Shown here: positions 12,701 through 22,210 of the stretch, one piece after another | How the letters are laid out: every line of letters begins with the position of its first letter | How positions within the stretch are numbered: the stretch's first letter is position 1 | From: Plazaster borealis | Lineage: Eukaryota > Echinodermata > Asteroidea > Forcipulatida > Labidiasteridae | Direction of reading: 5' to 3' | DNA: 64,000 nt | Assembly (NCBI GenBank): GCA_021014325.1 | Contig: CM037461.1 | Coordinates: 23,855,376-23,919,375, forward strand | Program-made: the position numbers and the translations under genes | Notes under the pieces: model-generated | What the model was told of the DNA's origin: nothing | The model's database searches: none | The model's input: only the letters and a program-made list of their open reading frames with translations

Positions 12701-14159
12701 ACAAGCTTCTGAAGCACGAGGGCGGTGTTCATAGAGTCCAACGAGTCCCTAAGACGGAGAAGTCGGGTAGAGTTCACACCAGCACAATGGCAGTGGCAGT
12801 ACTGCCCCAGCCAAAAGAGGTACACTATCAGTATGAATGTGGATTAGATTTTCAGTTCCTGCCAGGTCCCAATTTCATAGAGCTGCTTCAGCACAAAAAG
12901 TAGCTAAGCACAACAAAATTATGATTACTAGAATAAGGTTACCAGCCAAGCTACCATGTAAAAGGTACCATCTGTGACTGGTATCCTGCTCATTTCTGCT
13001 AAGCCCTGATTGGGCCCTGATTGCATTGGTTTTCCCATTGGGGTTTTCCTCCCACATCTAAAGATGAGATTTCTTCAACTTATTCTCTTCACAGGCATCT
13101 TCAGACTGACAGATTACAGTGACAGACATTTTCTAGGGTCCCTCAATTTCATTACAAGAAAGATATAATTGTCTGCTTTGGACTATAAGGTCATTAGTGC
13201 AAATTGTATGGATTTCATAAAGTTGCTTTTGCATATTTTGGAGTTCCTGGTAAATGGTTTATTGAGCAAGACTGGTCTTCAGAGTAACTGTTTGGCAAAA
13301 AGAAACATTCATTTTCTAAGTAAAACATTTATTTGTTGATTTTGATTTGTTTGTTTCGAATTTATAAACCTTTTTTCATTTAATGACCTTATTATCATTA
13401 CGAGTATGAAATTGCAATTAATGACCTTATAGCACTGAGCCGACGTCATAATGATAATAAAATTGCATAGAAACTTCAGAACGTATTTCAGTTAATATGT
13501 GTTTGAATGAGACCCCTCATCTTCTACCCATCATCTCCATGTCTTAGAAGCAAGTCTTATCAAGGCATATTTTTATGTTTGGGGGGGGGGGAGTGAGACA
13601 CACAATTCATTCAATGAACTAGAGGATAATGCAGTAATTATTTGAATGAATTTTTACTATCATTTTTCTTTGTTACTTTTCTTAGATTGACCTAAAGTTA
13701 GACCCTAAGGATCTACGCATCGAGACAAAGAAGGCATCTGGAGCCGGCGGTCAGCACGTCAATACCACAGATAGTGCCGTACGCATCGTTCACATCCCAA
13801 CGGGCATGGTGGCAGAAAGCCAACAAGAACGCTCCCAAATCAAAAACCGCAACATCGCTATGATCATACTCCAAACCAAAATCTTCAACTCCATCTTGGA
13901 GAAACGAGACATTGCCGAACGATCGATGCGACGGAGCCAGGTCGGGACCTCCGGACGGTCGGAGAAGATTCGGACCTATAATTTTCAGCAGGATCGAGTG
14001 ACGGATCACAGGATTGGGAAGAGTATGTTTGATGTTCTTGGACTCTTAGATGGAGGAGAGCATCTTGAGGAGATGATTTTAAGATTGTCTGAGGAGGAAG
14101 AGAAGGAGTCGATGAGGAGACTTGTGGAAGATTTTGAAGAATCACAAGCTGAAAGGTAA
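9743..14159 (+). CDS. MTRF1L: Mitochondrial peptide chain release factor 1-like (mtRF1a type)
   Basis: Five exons: 9743-10274, 10961-11055, 11636-11819, 12656-12819 and 13686-14159, encoding 482 residues. Class I release factors recognise UAA/UAG in the ribosomal A site and trigger peptidyl-tRNA hydrolysis. The catalytic GGQ is at about 346-348 ([18 protein letters not shown]). The codon-recognition tripeptide is PKT at about 302-304 ([18 protein letters not shown]) without the insertion typical of MTRF1, which favours MTRF1L/mtRF1a. The peptide-anticodon domain includes [19 protein letters not shown]. The first ~100 residues are poorly conserved, rich in basic and hydroxylated residues and lacking a conserved domain, as expected of a mitochondrial presequence. 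ATG 9743 is chosen because the ATG at 9733 runs into a stop. A good acceptor just before (AG at 9723-9724) suggests a non-coding 5' exon upstream. Intron 2 carries a MITE and intron 3 two foldback elements. The presequence reading frame is the least certain part. Confidence 0.93.
10485..10715. mobile_element. Interspersed element with CAGGGTTTGCCCTTAAC ends, copy 1
   Basis: Left CAGGGTTTGCCCTTAAC and right GTTAAGGGAGAACGCTG are imperfect inverted ends. The interior has several ACTGGCCAGCAGGACCAGTT-type blocks. The CAGGG terminus is hAT-like, but no target duplication is certain. In MTRF1L intron 1. Confidence 0.6.
11168..11540 (+). mobile_element. Family A TTAA MITE (3' end worn)
   Basis: Begins TTAA AGGCACTGAACACGTTTGG and ends CCAAACGTGTACGATAC without the last TTAA. 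It contains the ACTTCTTGCAAGAAGTTTTT hairpin and GAGGGAGTCGTTTCCTACAA. In MTRF1L intron 2, about 95 bases before exon 3. Confidence 0.85.
11909..12153. mobile_element. Foldback MITE with CTATAAGGTCCTTAAC ends
   Basis: Arms of about 45 bases (CTATAAGGTCCTTAACAAAC, GTGATGGACAAAAGGTCGTT and complement) surround an inner ATTAGTGTTTCCTTAT-type inverted repeat. Fragments of related ends recur at 13380-13445 before exon 5. In MTRF1L intron 3. Confidence 0.8.
12219..12536. mobile_element. Inverted-repeat element with ACCCTAGCAGAGTCTTTCT arms
   Basis: The left arm ATGCAAAAAATAGTTAATGG...ACCCTAGCAGAGTCTTTCT...AACATGACAACACAACACAC is mirrored at 12455-12536. The motif GACTCTGCTAGGGTCGAAACG resembles sequences near Penelope-like element termini; that link is a guess from memory of such repeats. 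Confidence 0.65.
12864..13080. mobile_element. Family G (GGGCCCAATTTCATAGAGC) foldback plus SINE tail
   Basis: Family G copy at 12864-13020, ending ATTGGGCCCTG. It is fused to a SINE tail piece (GGGGTTTTCCTCCCACATCT) at 13025-13080. In MTRF1L intron 4. Confidence 0.75.
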
Positions 14160-14612
14160 AACGAAAACGAAAGCAGCGACTGAGAGGGTTTTTCTCTGAT
14201 GTGTAACCATAATGGTTCCTTTTAAACAATGTAATTTTAAAAGTTCCATGCCCACCCGCGGTATTATTTTTCAGGACTTTTTGGAGCCTCTTGGGTAATC
14301 GTTTTCCTTTGAAAATATCACTGCCACAATGAATTTCTTACTTGACAAAGGAAAGACAACAAAGGTTCTTATAATTAGCTCTGGGATCGGTAAACAAAAA
14401 ATGGAGAACTCCATTTATTTGGGTCAGTTATTTTAACCAGCATTTGGCCTAAAATTATTGTATTGATGTATTGCATCCACAAATCATCCTTTCCGATTTA
14501 TTATTATGTTCCATGGCTCAACATTTTTGGTGACAACAATTTTGACGAATTTTTCGGGCATTTAGAAATGAATTCCCTTTGCAAATTAGGCCTAATAATA
14601 GGCCTTTTTGGG

Positions 14613-14618
14613 AATAAA
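14613..14618 (+). terminator. Candidate polyadenylation signal of MTRF1L (AATAAA)
   Basis: First AATAAA after the MTRF1L stop at 14159, giving a 3' UTR of about 470 bases. Assigned by position only. Confidence 0.4.
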
Positions 14619-14921
14619 AAAAAGTAAAATTTTAAAGAGCTGTTTCCCCCTTTTGACCTTGAAAGAATACCAGACGGAAATATATTATGTTAATAATTTG
14701 TATATGTGCTGGAAAGCTTAGTAAAGTAATGAGAGTTTAATTTTATAGAATTTTTTATGATGACAATTCTTTAGGATTATTTTAAACAATTAATTATGTA
14801 AATATTTTGTATATTTGCTGGTAAGATTAGTAAAGTAATGAGAGTTTCATTTTATAGAATTTGTTATGTGTTGGACATTTGTAGATGTCAGAAAGAAAAC
14901 CTCTCATTCTCATACATAAAT

Positions 14922-15285
14922 TTAAAGGAACATTACAGAGTTGGTTTTTGCTAACTGGCAGTGTACGCACTTTATATAATCCACCATATACATAAACTGA
15001 CAAACCTGCAGAAGTTTGAGATCGATCGGCCATCTGGGTCACAAGAAAATAGTGAAGAACCGATTACACATTTGCATGTGTTATACAATGCATGAATAAA
15101 ACGCTCATGAGCGATAAACTCCAATCGGAAATTAGTTTTATTTATTTCTCATCAAATATGGCATTTCAGACAGAAATATTTCTAGGGATGTTTTCTACTA
15201 TCATCATCATTAGACCGTGTAAGTTTTATGTAAATCTGTGATCATAAAGAAAATTTTAATTACCAGTTCTGTAACGTTCCTTTAA
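14922..15285. mobile_element. Family C TTAA MITE, copy 2
   Basis: TTAA at 14922 and 15282 with AGGAACATTACAG...GTAACGTTCCT ends. It lies downstream of MTRF1L, while copy 1 lies just upstream, so the gene is bracketed by two copies. Confidence 0.85.
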
Positions 15286-15430
15286 CCATAATTTAACTAA
15301 GTTTTGTCAGTTTTTCATCAATCTAATTAACGTTACACCGTATTACAAAATTGTTTAAAATTAACTATATACAAATGAAACAAGTTGAATTTGATTTCAT
15401 GTAGACTTTTTTTAAATGAATGCATAGTAT

Positions 15431-15825
15431 TTAAAGGGACACGTTGCCTTGGATTGGGCGAGTTGGTCTATCAGAAGCATTTGTAACCGTTTGTTATAAA
15501 ATGCATATGGTTAGAAAGATGTTTTAAAAGTAGAATACAATGATCCACACAAATATGTCTCGAAATCGCATGGTTTTCCTTTTACATCGTGAACAAACAC
15601 GGTCGGCCATTTTGTGGAGTCAACATTTTGACTCACCCCACAAAATGGCCGACCGTGTTAGTTCACAAAGTAAAAGGAAAACCACGCAATTTCGAGGCAT
15701 ATTTGTGTGGATCATTGTATTCTACTTTTATAACGTCTTTCTAACCATATGCATTTTATAACAAACGGTTACAAACGCTTTTTTGTTGACCAACTCGTCC
15801 GATCCAAGGCAACGTGTCACTTTAA
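15431..15825. mobile_element. Long foldback element F, TTAA-flanked
   Basis: An almost complete palindrome of about 390 bases. TTAA AGGGACACGTTGCCTTGGAT is at the left and ATCCAAGGCAACGTGTCACT TTAA at the right. The centre near 15620-15640 carries GGCCATTTTGTGG and its complement. An RNA through it would form one long hairpin. Confidence 0.9.
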
Positions 15826-16194
15826 ACAGGAATATGGTTTTCCTATTATTTTTTATGCACCAGCATGAAACTGATTTACATTTAAACTGCAATTTATGCA
15901 ATTATATTGTAATGTACGGTGTTTGACTTTAGTGAAATGCAAAATCAGCGACATCGCAAGTGTGACAGTGATGATCGCAAACAGGGACTTTAGTGAAGTC
16001 GGCCCCTGGTCTTGGCCTTGGTGCCCCCTTAAAAAAATTTCCCATAGACTTTCTAAGATTTCCAATGGAAGTGCCCTTTGAAAAATGAATATGGCCTTAT
16101 CCCTTTCAAAGTTGAAATTCCAGGTTTGGAGAGAGTGAGGGGTAGGGGGCAAGAGAGGAGGAGGGTGTTCAAAATCAGGCTGCCCAAAAGACAG

Positions 16195-16322
16195 ATTGTC
16201 GTGGTTGAGGTGTCTAGGGCGATGTTCTGTAATTTACAGAATGTGGGTTCGAATCCTGGCCTGGTCAGTTGCGACACTTGTGTTCTTCAGCAAGGCACTG
16301 TTGTTGATTCTATTGCTTGATT
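16195..16322 (+). mobile_element. tRNA-headed SINE fragment
   Basis: B box GGGTTCGAATCCTGG follows GGTTGAGGTGTCTAGGGCG. It continues with GACACTTGTGTTCTTCAGCA, the same body start as the SINEs at 24000 and 26403. Confidence 0.65.
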
Positions 16323-16617
16323 GCTGAAACTAATTAAGAGCAGTCTCCAAATTAATTGTTCTTGGTGAGATTTTATTCAGGTAGACTTTTAAACTGAAAG
16401 TTTGAATAACTTTACTTTTACATATACCACTAATGTAGGTAGATGAATGCACAATGAGCTAAAGAATTGAAATTTTATTATCACAAGAGGGCGCCATAAC
16501 AATTATAAAGTAATGGGTAATTTATTATAAAACCAAAAAAAGAGATCAGCTATGTCGACACCGTTTTTGGAATAAATGAGATTTTGAAGTCTTGTGAGTT
16601 CAAACTATATTTCAGGT

Positions 16618-17302
16618 ATTTTTGGCGAGCTGCTTTAGCAGAATGCGAGCCTATGTAATACCGATTTTGTCCGTCGGTACCCCGTCCGTCCGTCCGTCCG
16701 CATTGACACTTTTTGTTAAAGTTTTTGCCTTAGATAATTTGTTGTGATATGTAATTGTTTTTTGTGTGAATAGATTCACTAGGTGAAAATGGAAATTGTG
16801 GCCAAGTTTTTCTATTGTTTAAATAATGTTAAAGTTTTCAGGGTTCATTAGTACCCTCTGGAAATTAAACAGCTTCTGTCCGGCCATCCGCATTGAGACT
16901 TTTTGTAAAAGTTTTTGCCTCATGGTGTTAGATAGTTTGTTGTGAAAAAAAAATAATTGTTTTCACTCTCAATTGCAGTTCATTTGTCTTACAGCCAAAA
17001 TGTGGTTGGATCCAAAGTGAGCAAATGGAAATTTTTAAAAAATGTTAAAGTTTTCAGGGTACATTATTACCCTCTGGAAATTAAATAGCTTCTGTCCGGC
17101 CATCCGCATTAAGACTTTTTTTAAAACATTTTTGCCATTTTTGCCATTTTTTGTCAAACCAAGTAGGCAATGGTCAACTACATACTTGTTAATTGTCCCC
17201 ACCTCTTTGAACATCAGTTGATCAAATTTTTGTTTTTCTATTATTCATTGTTTCTCTATCGGGCGTTCGGCAGCTCGCCTTGGCAGCTTCTGCTGTTCTA
17301 GT
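16618..17302. mobile_element. Helentron-like non-autonomous element, copy 1
   Basis: Starts ATTTTTGGCGAGCTGC and ends GGCAGCTCGCCTTGGCAGCT plus the small hairpin CAGCTTCTGCTG, then TTCTAGT. Unequal inverted ends, an internal (CCGT)n and inner tandem blocks (AAAGTTTTCAGGGT...CTTCTGTCCGGCCATCCGCA) fit Helentron-associated elements. Family A/T-rich flanks AATAAATGAGATTTTGAAGT occur on both sides (16571 and 17383). Confidence 0.5.
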
Positions 17303-17560
17303 TTAAAATTGTAGCTGTTTTTTCTGTGATTGCAATTATGACCGTTTACTCCCAACTCAAAAATGCAAAGTTCAACGTAGGAAATAAATGAGATTTTGAA
17401 GTCTTGTGTGCTCAAACTATAATTCAGTAATTTATTATTTTAACCATAGTGTTGCTGTTTTTTCTGTGATTGCAAATATTATGACCGTTTACCCCCAATT
17501 CAAAAATACAAAGTTCAACCATGGAGGTAGGATTAATCCTCCATGGTTCAACGTAGGGAT
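17303..17560. repeat. Direct duplication with a micro-hairpin insertion in one copy
   Basis: 17309-17383 and 17448-17555 share TTTTTTCTGTGATTGCAA, ATGACCGTTTAC and CAAAGTTCAACGTAGG. In the second copy, 26 bases (17520-17545, CATGGAGG...CCTCCATG) split GTTCAAC from its continuation, and GTTCAAC is repeated on both sides (17513-17519, 17546-17552). Confidence 0.8.
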
Positions 17561-17933
17561 AGGGCCTACAACATCGATAAACATAAACAAATAGTTAAAT
17601 ATTGAAAAGGAATTGCCGAGAAGATTTGCAAACAACTGTTTTGTGAGGAATTTCAAACGGAAAAACAAAGAGTTTAAAGGCACTGAACACGTTTGGAAAT
17701 TGTCAAAAACCAGTGTTCTCACTTGGTGTATCCCAACATATGCATAAAATAACAAGCCTGTGAAAATTTGGGCTCAATTGGTCATCGAAGTTGCAAGAAA
17801 ATGATGAAAGAAAAAACACCCTTGTTGTACCAGTTTGTGTGCTTTCAGATAGGAATAACAACTTCTTATTTTAGTGAGAAATTACCTCTTTCTGAAAAAC
17901 TACGTTACATCAGAGGGAGTCGTTTCCTACAAT

Positions 17934-18750
17934 AAATACATAAATAATGGTTATTTGAATAAATAGTGGTTATATAAATAAATGATGGTTATTTAAATAA
18001 ATAATGGTTATATAAATAAATAATGGTCATTTATAAATAATGGTTATTTAAATAAATAATGGTTATATAAATAAATAATGGTTATATAAATAAATAATGG
18101 TTATTTAAATAAATAATGGTAATATAAATAAATAAGAATGATTTATTATTACATAATTATTTTATATAAATAATAGTTCAATTTTATTAAATAATTATTT
18201 AATATAAATAATATTTATTTATTAATAACCATTATTTATATATCACCATTATAAATAAATAACCCCTTACCCTAATCCTAACCCTAACCCTAAACCAAAA
18301 CCTAACCCTAACCCTTACCCTTACCCTTACCATCACCCTAATCCCAACCCTGATTATATTCTAACCCTAACCCTAACCCTTACCCTAACCATGGAGGAAG
18401 GAAATGCCCTAACCCTAACCCTAACCTTAACACTAACCCTAACCCAAACCCTAAATAATGGTTATATAAATAAATAATGGTTATATAAATAAATAATGGT
18501 TATATAAATAAATAATGGTTATTTAAATAAATAATGGTTATATAAATAAATAATGGTTATTTAAATAAATAATGGTTATATAAATAAATAATGGTCATAT
18601 AAATAAATAATGGTTATTTAAATAAATAATGGTTATATAAATAAATAATGGTTATTTAAATAAATAATGGTTATATAAATAAATAATGGTTATTTAAATA
18701 AATAATGATTATATAAATAAATAATGGTTATTTATAAATAATGGTTATGA
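17934..18750. repeat. 19-bp AT-rich tandem array (TAATGGTTATATAAATAAA)
   Basis: Units alternate between TAATGGTTATATAAATAAA and TAATGGTTATTTAAATAAA on both sides of the telomeric tract. A short segment at 18195-18255 is in the opposite orientation (TAACCATTATTTATA). Confidence 0.92.
18261..18455 (-). repeat. Interstitial telomeric repeat (CCCTAA)n
   Basis: About 30 degenerate CCCTAA units (TTAGGG on the minus strand), with variants CCCTTA and CCCAAA. One interruption, CATGGAGGAAGGAAATG, is at 18390-18406. Confidence 0.92.
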
Positions 18751-19239
18751 ACTATCAACAGCTCTCCGTTGCTTGTTACCAAGTTGTTATGCTAATACTT
18801 GTTTTGAGTCATTACCAAACGTGTACGATACCTTTAACTTCTCTTTTCTTTTAGAAATAAGCTTCCAGTTTAATATTTACATTTTATGTCGATTATGTAA
18901 ATGACTTACTATATTATTTTAACCCCTGTGACAAAACAGTGTTTAGCCTCATGTGAAAGTGCCGTATTGGTCCATCACACGCTTGACTGTTTTCAATCAA
19001 TATACAGGTATAGTTGTTTTATGTTTACCCTATAATATATAAACCACACCATATGCCACCATAGTTAGCGTAGAGAGATGATGTGCTCAAAAGGGTTGTG
19101 CTGTATTATGTATCTTATGGGAGAAAAATACGGAAGCGTCGGCTGCAACGTACCAGTACTAATCCACGATTGACCACTTCGATGTTAGTTCCTTGTGTAT
19201 GTAGGATTCGATTTATGAATAATGACAATTCCAAAATTA

Positions 19240-19440
19240 TTAAAGGTTTTTTTTGTAGTCAAAGCAGGCTAGTGGCTGTATATCGAATTATGAACTCACA
19301 CCCAATTACTGCACGCGCGCGCCCTCCCTCGTATCATCTATGGAGAGCGTGCGCGCGTACTGGGGGGGGGGGGTCATAATTCCACGTGCAGCCACAGGGA
19401 GGCTAGGCCTGCTTTGATCATTACGACACAGCACGTTTAA
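19240..19440. mobile_element. TTAA-flanked foldback, CAAAGCAGGC family
   Basis: TTAA at 19240 and 19437. Inverted arms TCAAAGCAGGC / GCCTGCTTTGATCA and GTGGCTGTA / TGCAGCCAC surround a CGCGCGCG-rich centre with a G12 run. Related to 60901-61498. Confidence 0.75.
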
Positions 19441-20925
19441 TATCTCTATCGAAATAATTATTACAAAGGGTATAAACGTGGATTTTGTGAAGACTGTACG
19501 TGGTTGGCTCGTGCTGCTCTTTTACGGACAAGCATATTGGAGAGAAATGTCCATGGAAAGACATGTGAAATCTGCAACCAGACGGTTATTTCGACACTTG
19601 CTTTGAAAAGGTAGGTAGGTAGACCTATCACTGCAGTATTTTACATTTGGGGGAAAACTGATGCAGCGGTTGACAAGCTTGCTGTCCTGATCGTTGGTGA
19701 AACCATGGAGGAAGGAACCCTCCATGGTGAAACTCTTGCTTCTGATTTAGTTCAAATTTTATGGCGCTATTTGGTACGCAAAGAATCGGGGCTTGCGGCA
19801 GTAGCAGAACTAAGGTAAGGATATGGTCGGATCCGAATAGACTGTGCAAGCTCGCGCATATTTGAACTTCCGGGACCATTGTGGTCCCAACCATATGGAG
19901 ATTTACGTGGGCAAGATTTTGTTTTGTCAATAATTTTAGTTTAACGTGGTTTATGACCATGACAAATATATATGTTGTTGGGAATGTTATACTTAGTGAT
20001 AACAAATAGGAAAGTAAAATCAATTCAACAATATAACAAAGAAAACCCGAGAATTAAACTTGACCTCAGCTTCCGGTTACTGCAAAAAATTAAGAGTTTT
20101 GTTCTCACCTCCGATCACAAAACTTATGTAAACGCTTGTTTTGGATCGCGATGATAATCGCCAGATGCTGTAATTGCAACGTAAAACCTTTTCATAGCAG
20201 TCTATGGTTGTTGAGGTGTCATTATCCTCTATAAACTGCGTCAAGCGTTCATTTTACGCCCGTGTGACCTTCGCGAATCCACGTAAGGGGTTTCTGAAAA
20301 GTTAAGACCAAATAAGCATCCTTGTCCCAGAGCTTTAATTTTGTTTCAATAATAATTAACACATTATTTTTGTATTTATTATAAAAACGAAAACTGATTT
20401 TATAAACATGTAATGAGTATTTTTGTTGTTCAGATTTTATCATTGAATATAATTTAAAACAAAGATTTGATTTGAGAGAAAAAAATGTTCTTCGTTTGAC
20501 GTGTTTTCTCGTTCCGATACTCGTGAGACTTGCACAGTCTATTGGCCGGGAAAAAGCACAATGCGTTCAGGTTCAAAATTGTTTGCGTGACGCATTTTAA
20601 AAACGATAGCGCAAACGTGCGTTCGCGCAACCGGAACGCACCCCAGCTTTCAATGGTGCCAACATGGTCGATAAGGACTTCTCTTTGTTGTCTGTTTGGA
20701 CGTAGTTTTTTCTTTCTTTTCCCCCTTTTTTAGCTACGTCCTCATTGGTTTTGTACAGGAAAGCAAAGTGAGAATGTCCCTCGATCGCTTTGTCAAAACG
20801 TATCGTATCGCCGCAGGTTCAAGATGTGCAACTTCGGGCTGAAATGGGATAAATATTCACATAATATGTGGGACGCCCGACAGCATCAAGAAGCAACTCT
20901 TTTGATGCAACAAAATTAATCAGAG
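19441..20925. other. Intergenic stretch, mostly unique
   Basis: No gene seen. A 23-base micro-hairpin (CATGGAGG...CCTCCATG) sits at 19704-19726 between two GTGAAAC repeats. CpG-containing sequence at 20500-20650 recalls an old promoter or repeat, but no exon could be supported. Confidence 0.5.
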
Positions 20926-20930
20926 ACTAT

Positions 20931-21092
20931 GGCCCTTTTCGAATCCACGGTTTTGGCTTTGGATTCGGCTTCAGGCTCCGTTCTCTCGTCTGAATCCCTG
21001 AACGCATAGCACGCGTATTGTCAAAACAACTGAGGGGCCTAGCTAGCCTGAGCCGAATCCGAAGCCGAAGCCGGTCGTTTCGAAAAGGGCCT
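20931..21092. mobile_element. Foldback MITE with GGCCCTTTTCGAA ends
   Basis: GGCCCTTTTCGAATCCACGG at the left and TTCGAAAAGGGCC at the right, with inner TTCGGCTTCAGGCTC / GAGCCGAATCCGAAGC arms. TAT on both sides would suit a 3-bp target duplication. Confidence 0.75.
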
Positions 21093-21113
21093 ATGACCAT
21101 TTCTATCAACGCA

Positions 21114-21530
21114 TAGACCCATTGCATATGACGTCACACTCTCAAAAAGGAGGCAGATCATTGGACGATAGCTGTTCTCTGTGCGTAAAAACGTGCGCGT
21201 GACCTCAGCATACCTGTAGCGTTTCGCGTTATGCAAGGGGATCTATTGACCTCTATAGACCCCTTACACAACGCGGAACGCACCTCCGAACAATGCGCGT
21301 CACTTTGGGTGTCAACTCTCTTTTGTGCATGTTTGTATACGATTTTGACACCCAAAATGACACCCAGGACAGGCGCATGTGAGTACGCTGCGCGTTGTGC
21401 AAGGGGTCCATTTTGCACAACGCGCAGCGCACTTACACAGTCCTTCCCGCCATTTTTGGAGTCAAAATGTACACAAAGGAATTTACTCCCAAAATGGTGG
21501 AAATGGTTCCGCGTCGTGCAAGGGGTTAAT
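21114..21530. mobile_element. TIR element TAGACCCATTGCA with internal rearrangement
   Basis: Left half matches 38640-38912 (CATATGACGTCACACTCTCA, AAAACGTGCGCGTGACCTCA, GACACCCAAAATGACACCCA). The right half is a second inverted block (GCGCGTTGTGCAAGGGGTCC, GTCGTGCAAGGGGTTA), so two related elements are nested or joined. Confidence 0.7.
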
Positions 21531-21807
21531 AACGAACCTTTGCTTGCCGAAATGGCGCCCATGCCGTACTTCACAATCCAAAACATTTGCCCATTTTGCG
21601 CTGCACCGCTCCAAACACCCGGATCTTGACCTCGATTTCAGAAGGTAGACCATGAATTACCTTTGTATGCAAATCAAGGTGACACTCGCGTGTAGAGATT
21701 TTTGCTTTAAACCCGCATGGAGCTCCATGTACAATGTATGTCACGCAAATTAAACTAATGAGGTGACGGGAGGGCAACCTGTCAGACTTTGTTCCGCCGT
21801 ACAGAAA

Positions 21808-22068
21808 TCTGTCTCAAGGAGATTCCGCCCCCCCCCCCCCCCGGATGCATAAGCGGGCTGAAGAGGATGATTCAAAAGAGGGCGCTATCAGAAGAAGTTT
21901 GTACACAGTTTTCGCCGTGTCGCGTCGTCTGTCGATGATCGTGTCGTCGGGGGGAACATACATGTAATCTCCTGCTGCCACCACATCGGCGGCTCTTTTG
22001 AATCATCCTCCTTCAGCCCATGTTAATTTCCCTTATGGGGGGCAGAATCTCCGGGGACAGATTTCCCA
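21808..22068. mobile_element. Foldback just upstream of the SLC7 promoter
   Basis: ATCTGTCTCAAGGAGATTCC, GCTGAAGAGGATGATTCAAA and AGAG are mirrored by CTCTTTTGAATCATCCTCC, TTCAGCCCAT and GGAATCTCC-like ATCTCCGGGGACAGAT. It contains a C17 run. It ends about 95 bases before the TATA box. Confidence 0.75.
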
Positions 22069-22163
22069 CACCGGCACCGCACAGCACGTACCGTGCCGGT
22101 TTCGTGGCCATTTTGACGTACGTTTTTCGATCATTTCCAGCTATTTTATTCGACTCCTGGGGG

Positions 22164-22170
22164 TATAAAA
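22164..22170 (+). promoter_or_regulatory. TATA box of the SLC7 transporter gene
   Basis: TATAAAA preceded by GGG lies 47 bases before the inferred start codon at 22211. A start site near 22194-22200 (GAGACTGAGTCGC) would leave a very short 5' UTR. The position, the following ATG and a clean donor at 22247 support each other. Confidence 0.6.
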
Positions 22171-22210
22171 CAACACTGTAAGACTGTTTGAGACTGAGTC
22201 GCTACTCGCT

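Larger units (their letters stand above)
17674..18837 (+). mobile_element. Family A TTAA MITE split by a satellite/telomere block
   Basis: TTAA at 17674 and 18834. The left part (to TTTCCTACAAT, 17933) and the right part (from ACTATCAACAGCTCTC, 18751) are contiguous in other copies, apart from seven bases. The intervening 17934-18750 is AT-rich tandem repeat with a telomeric core. Confidence 0.88.

Noticed and set aside
18261..18455. True chromosome end
   Set aside because: Unique sequence and genes continue on both sides, and the tract sits inside a split MITE, so it is interstitial.
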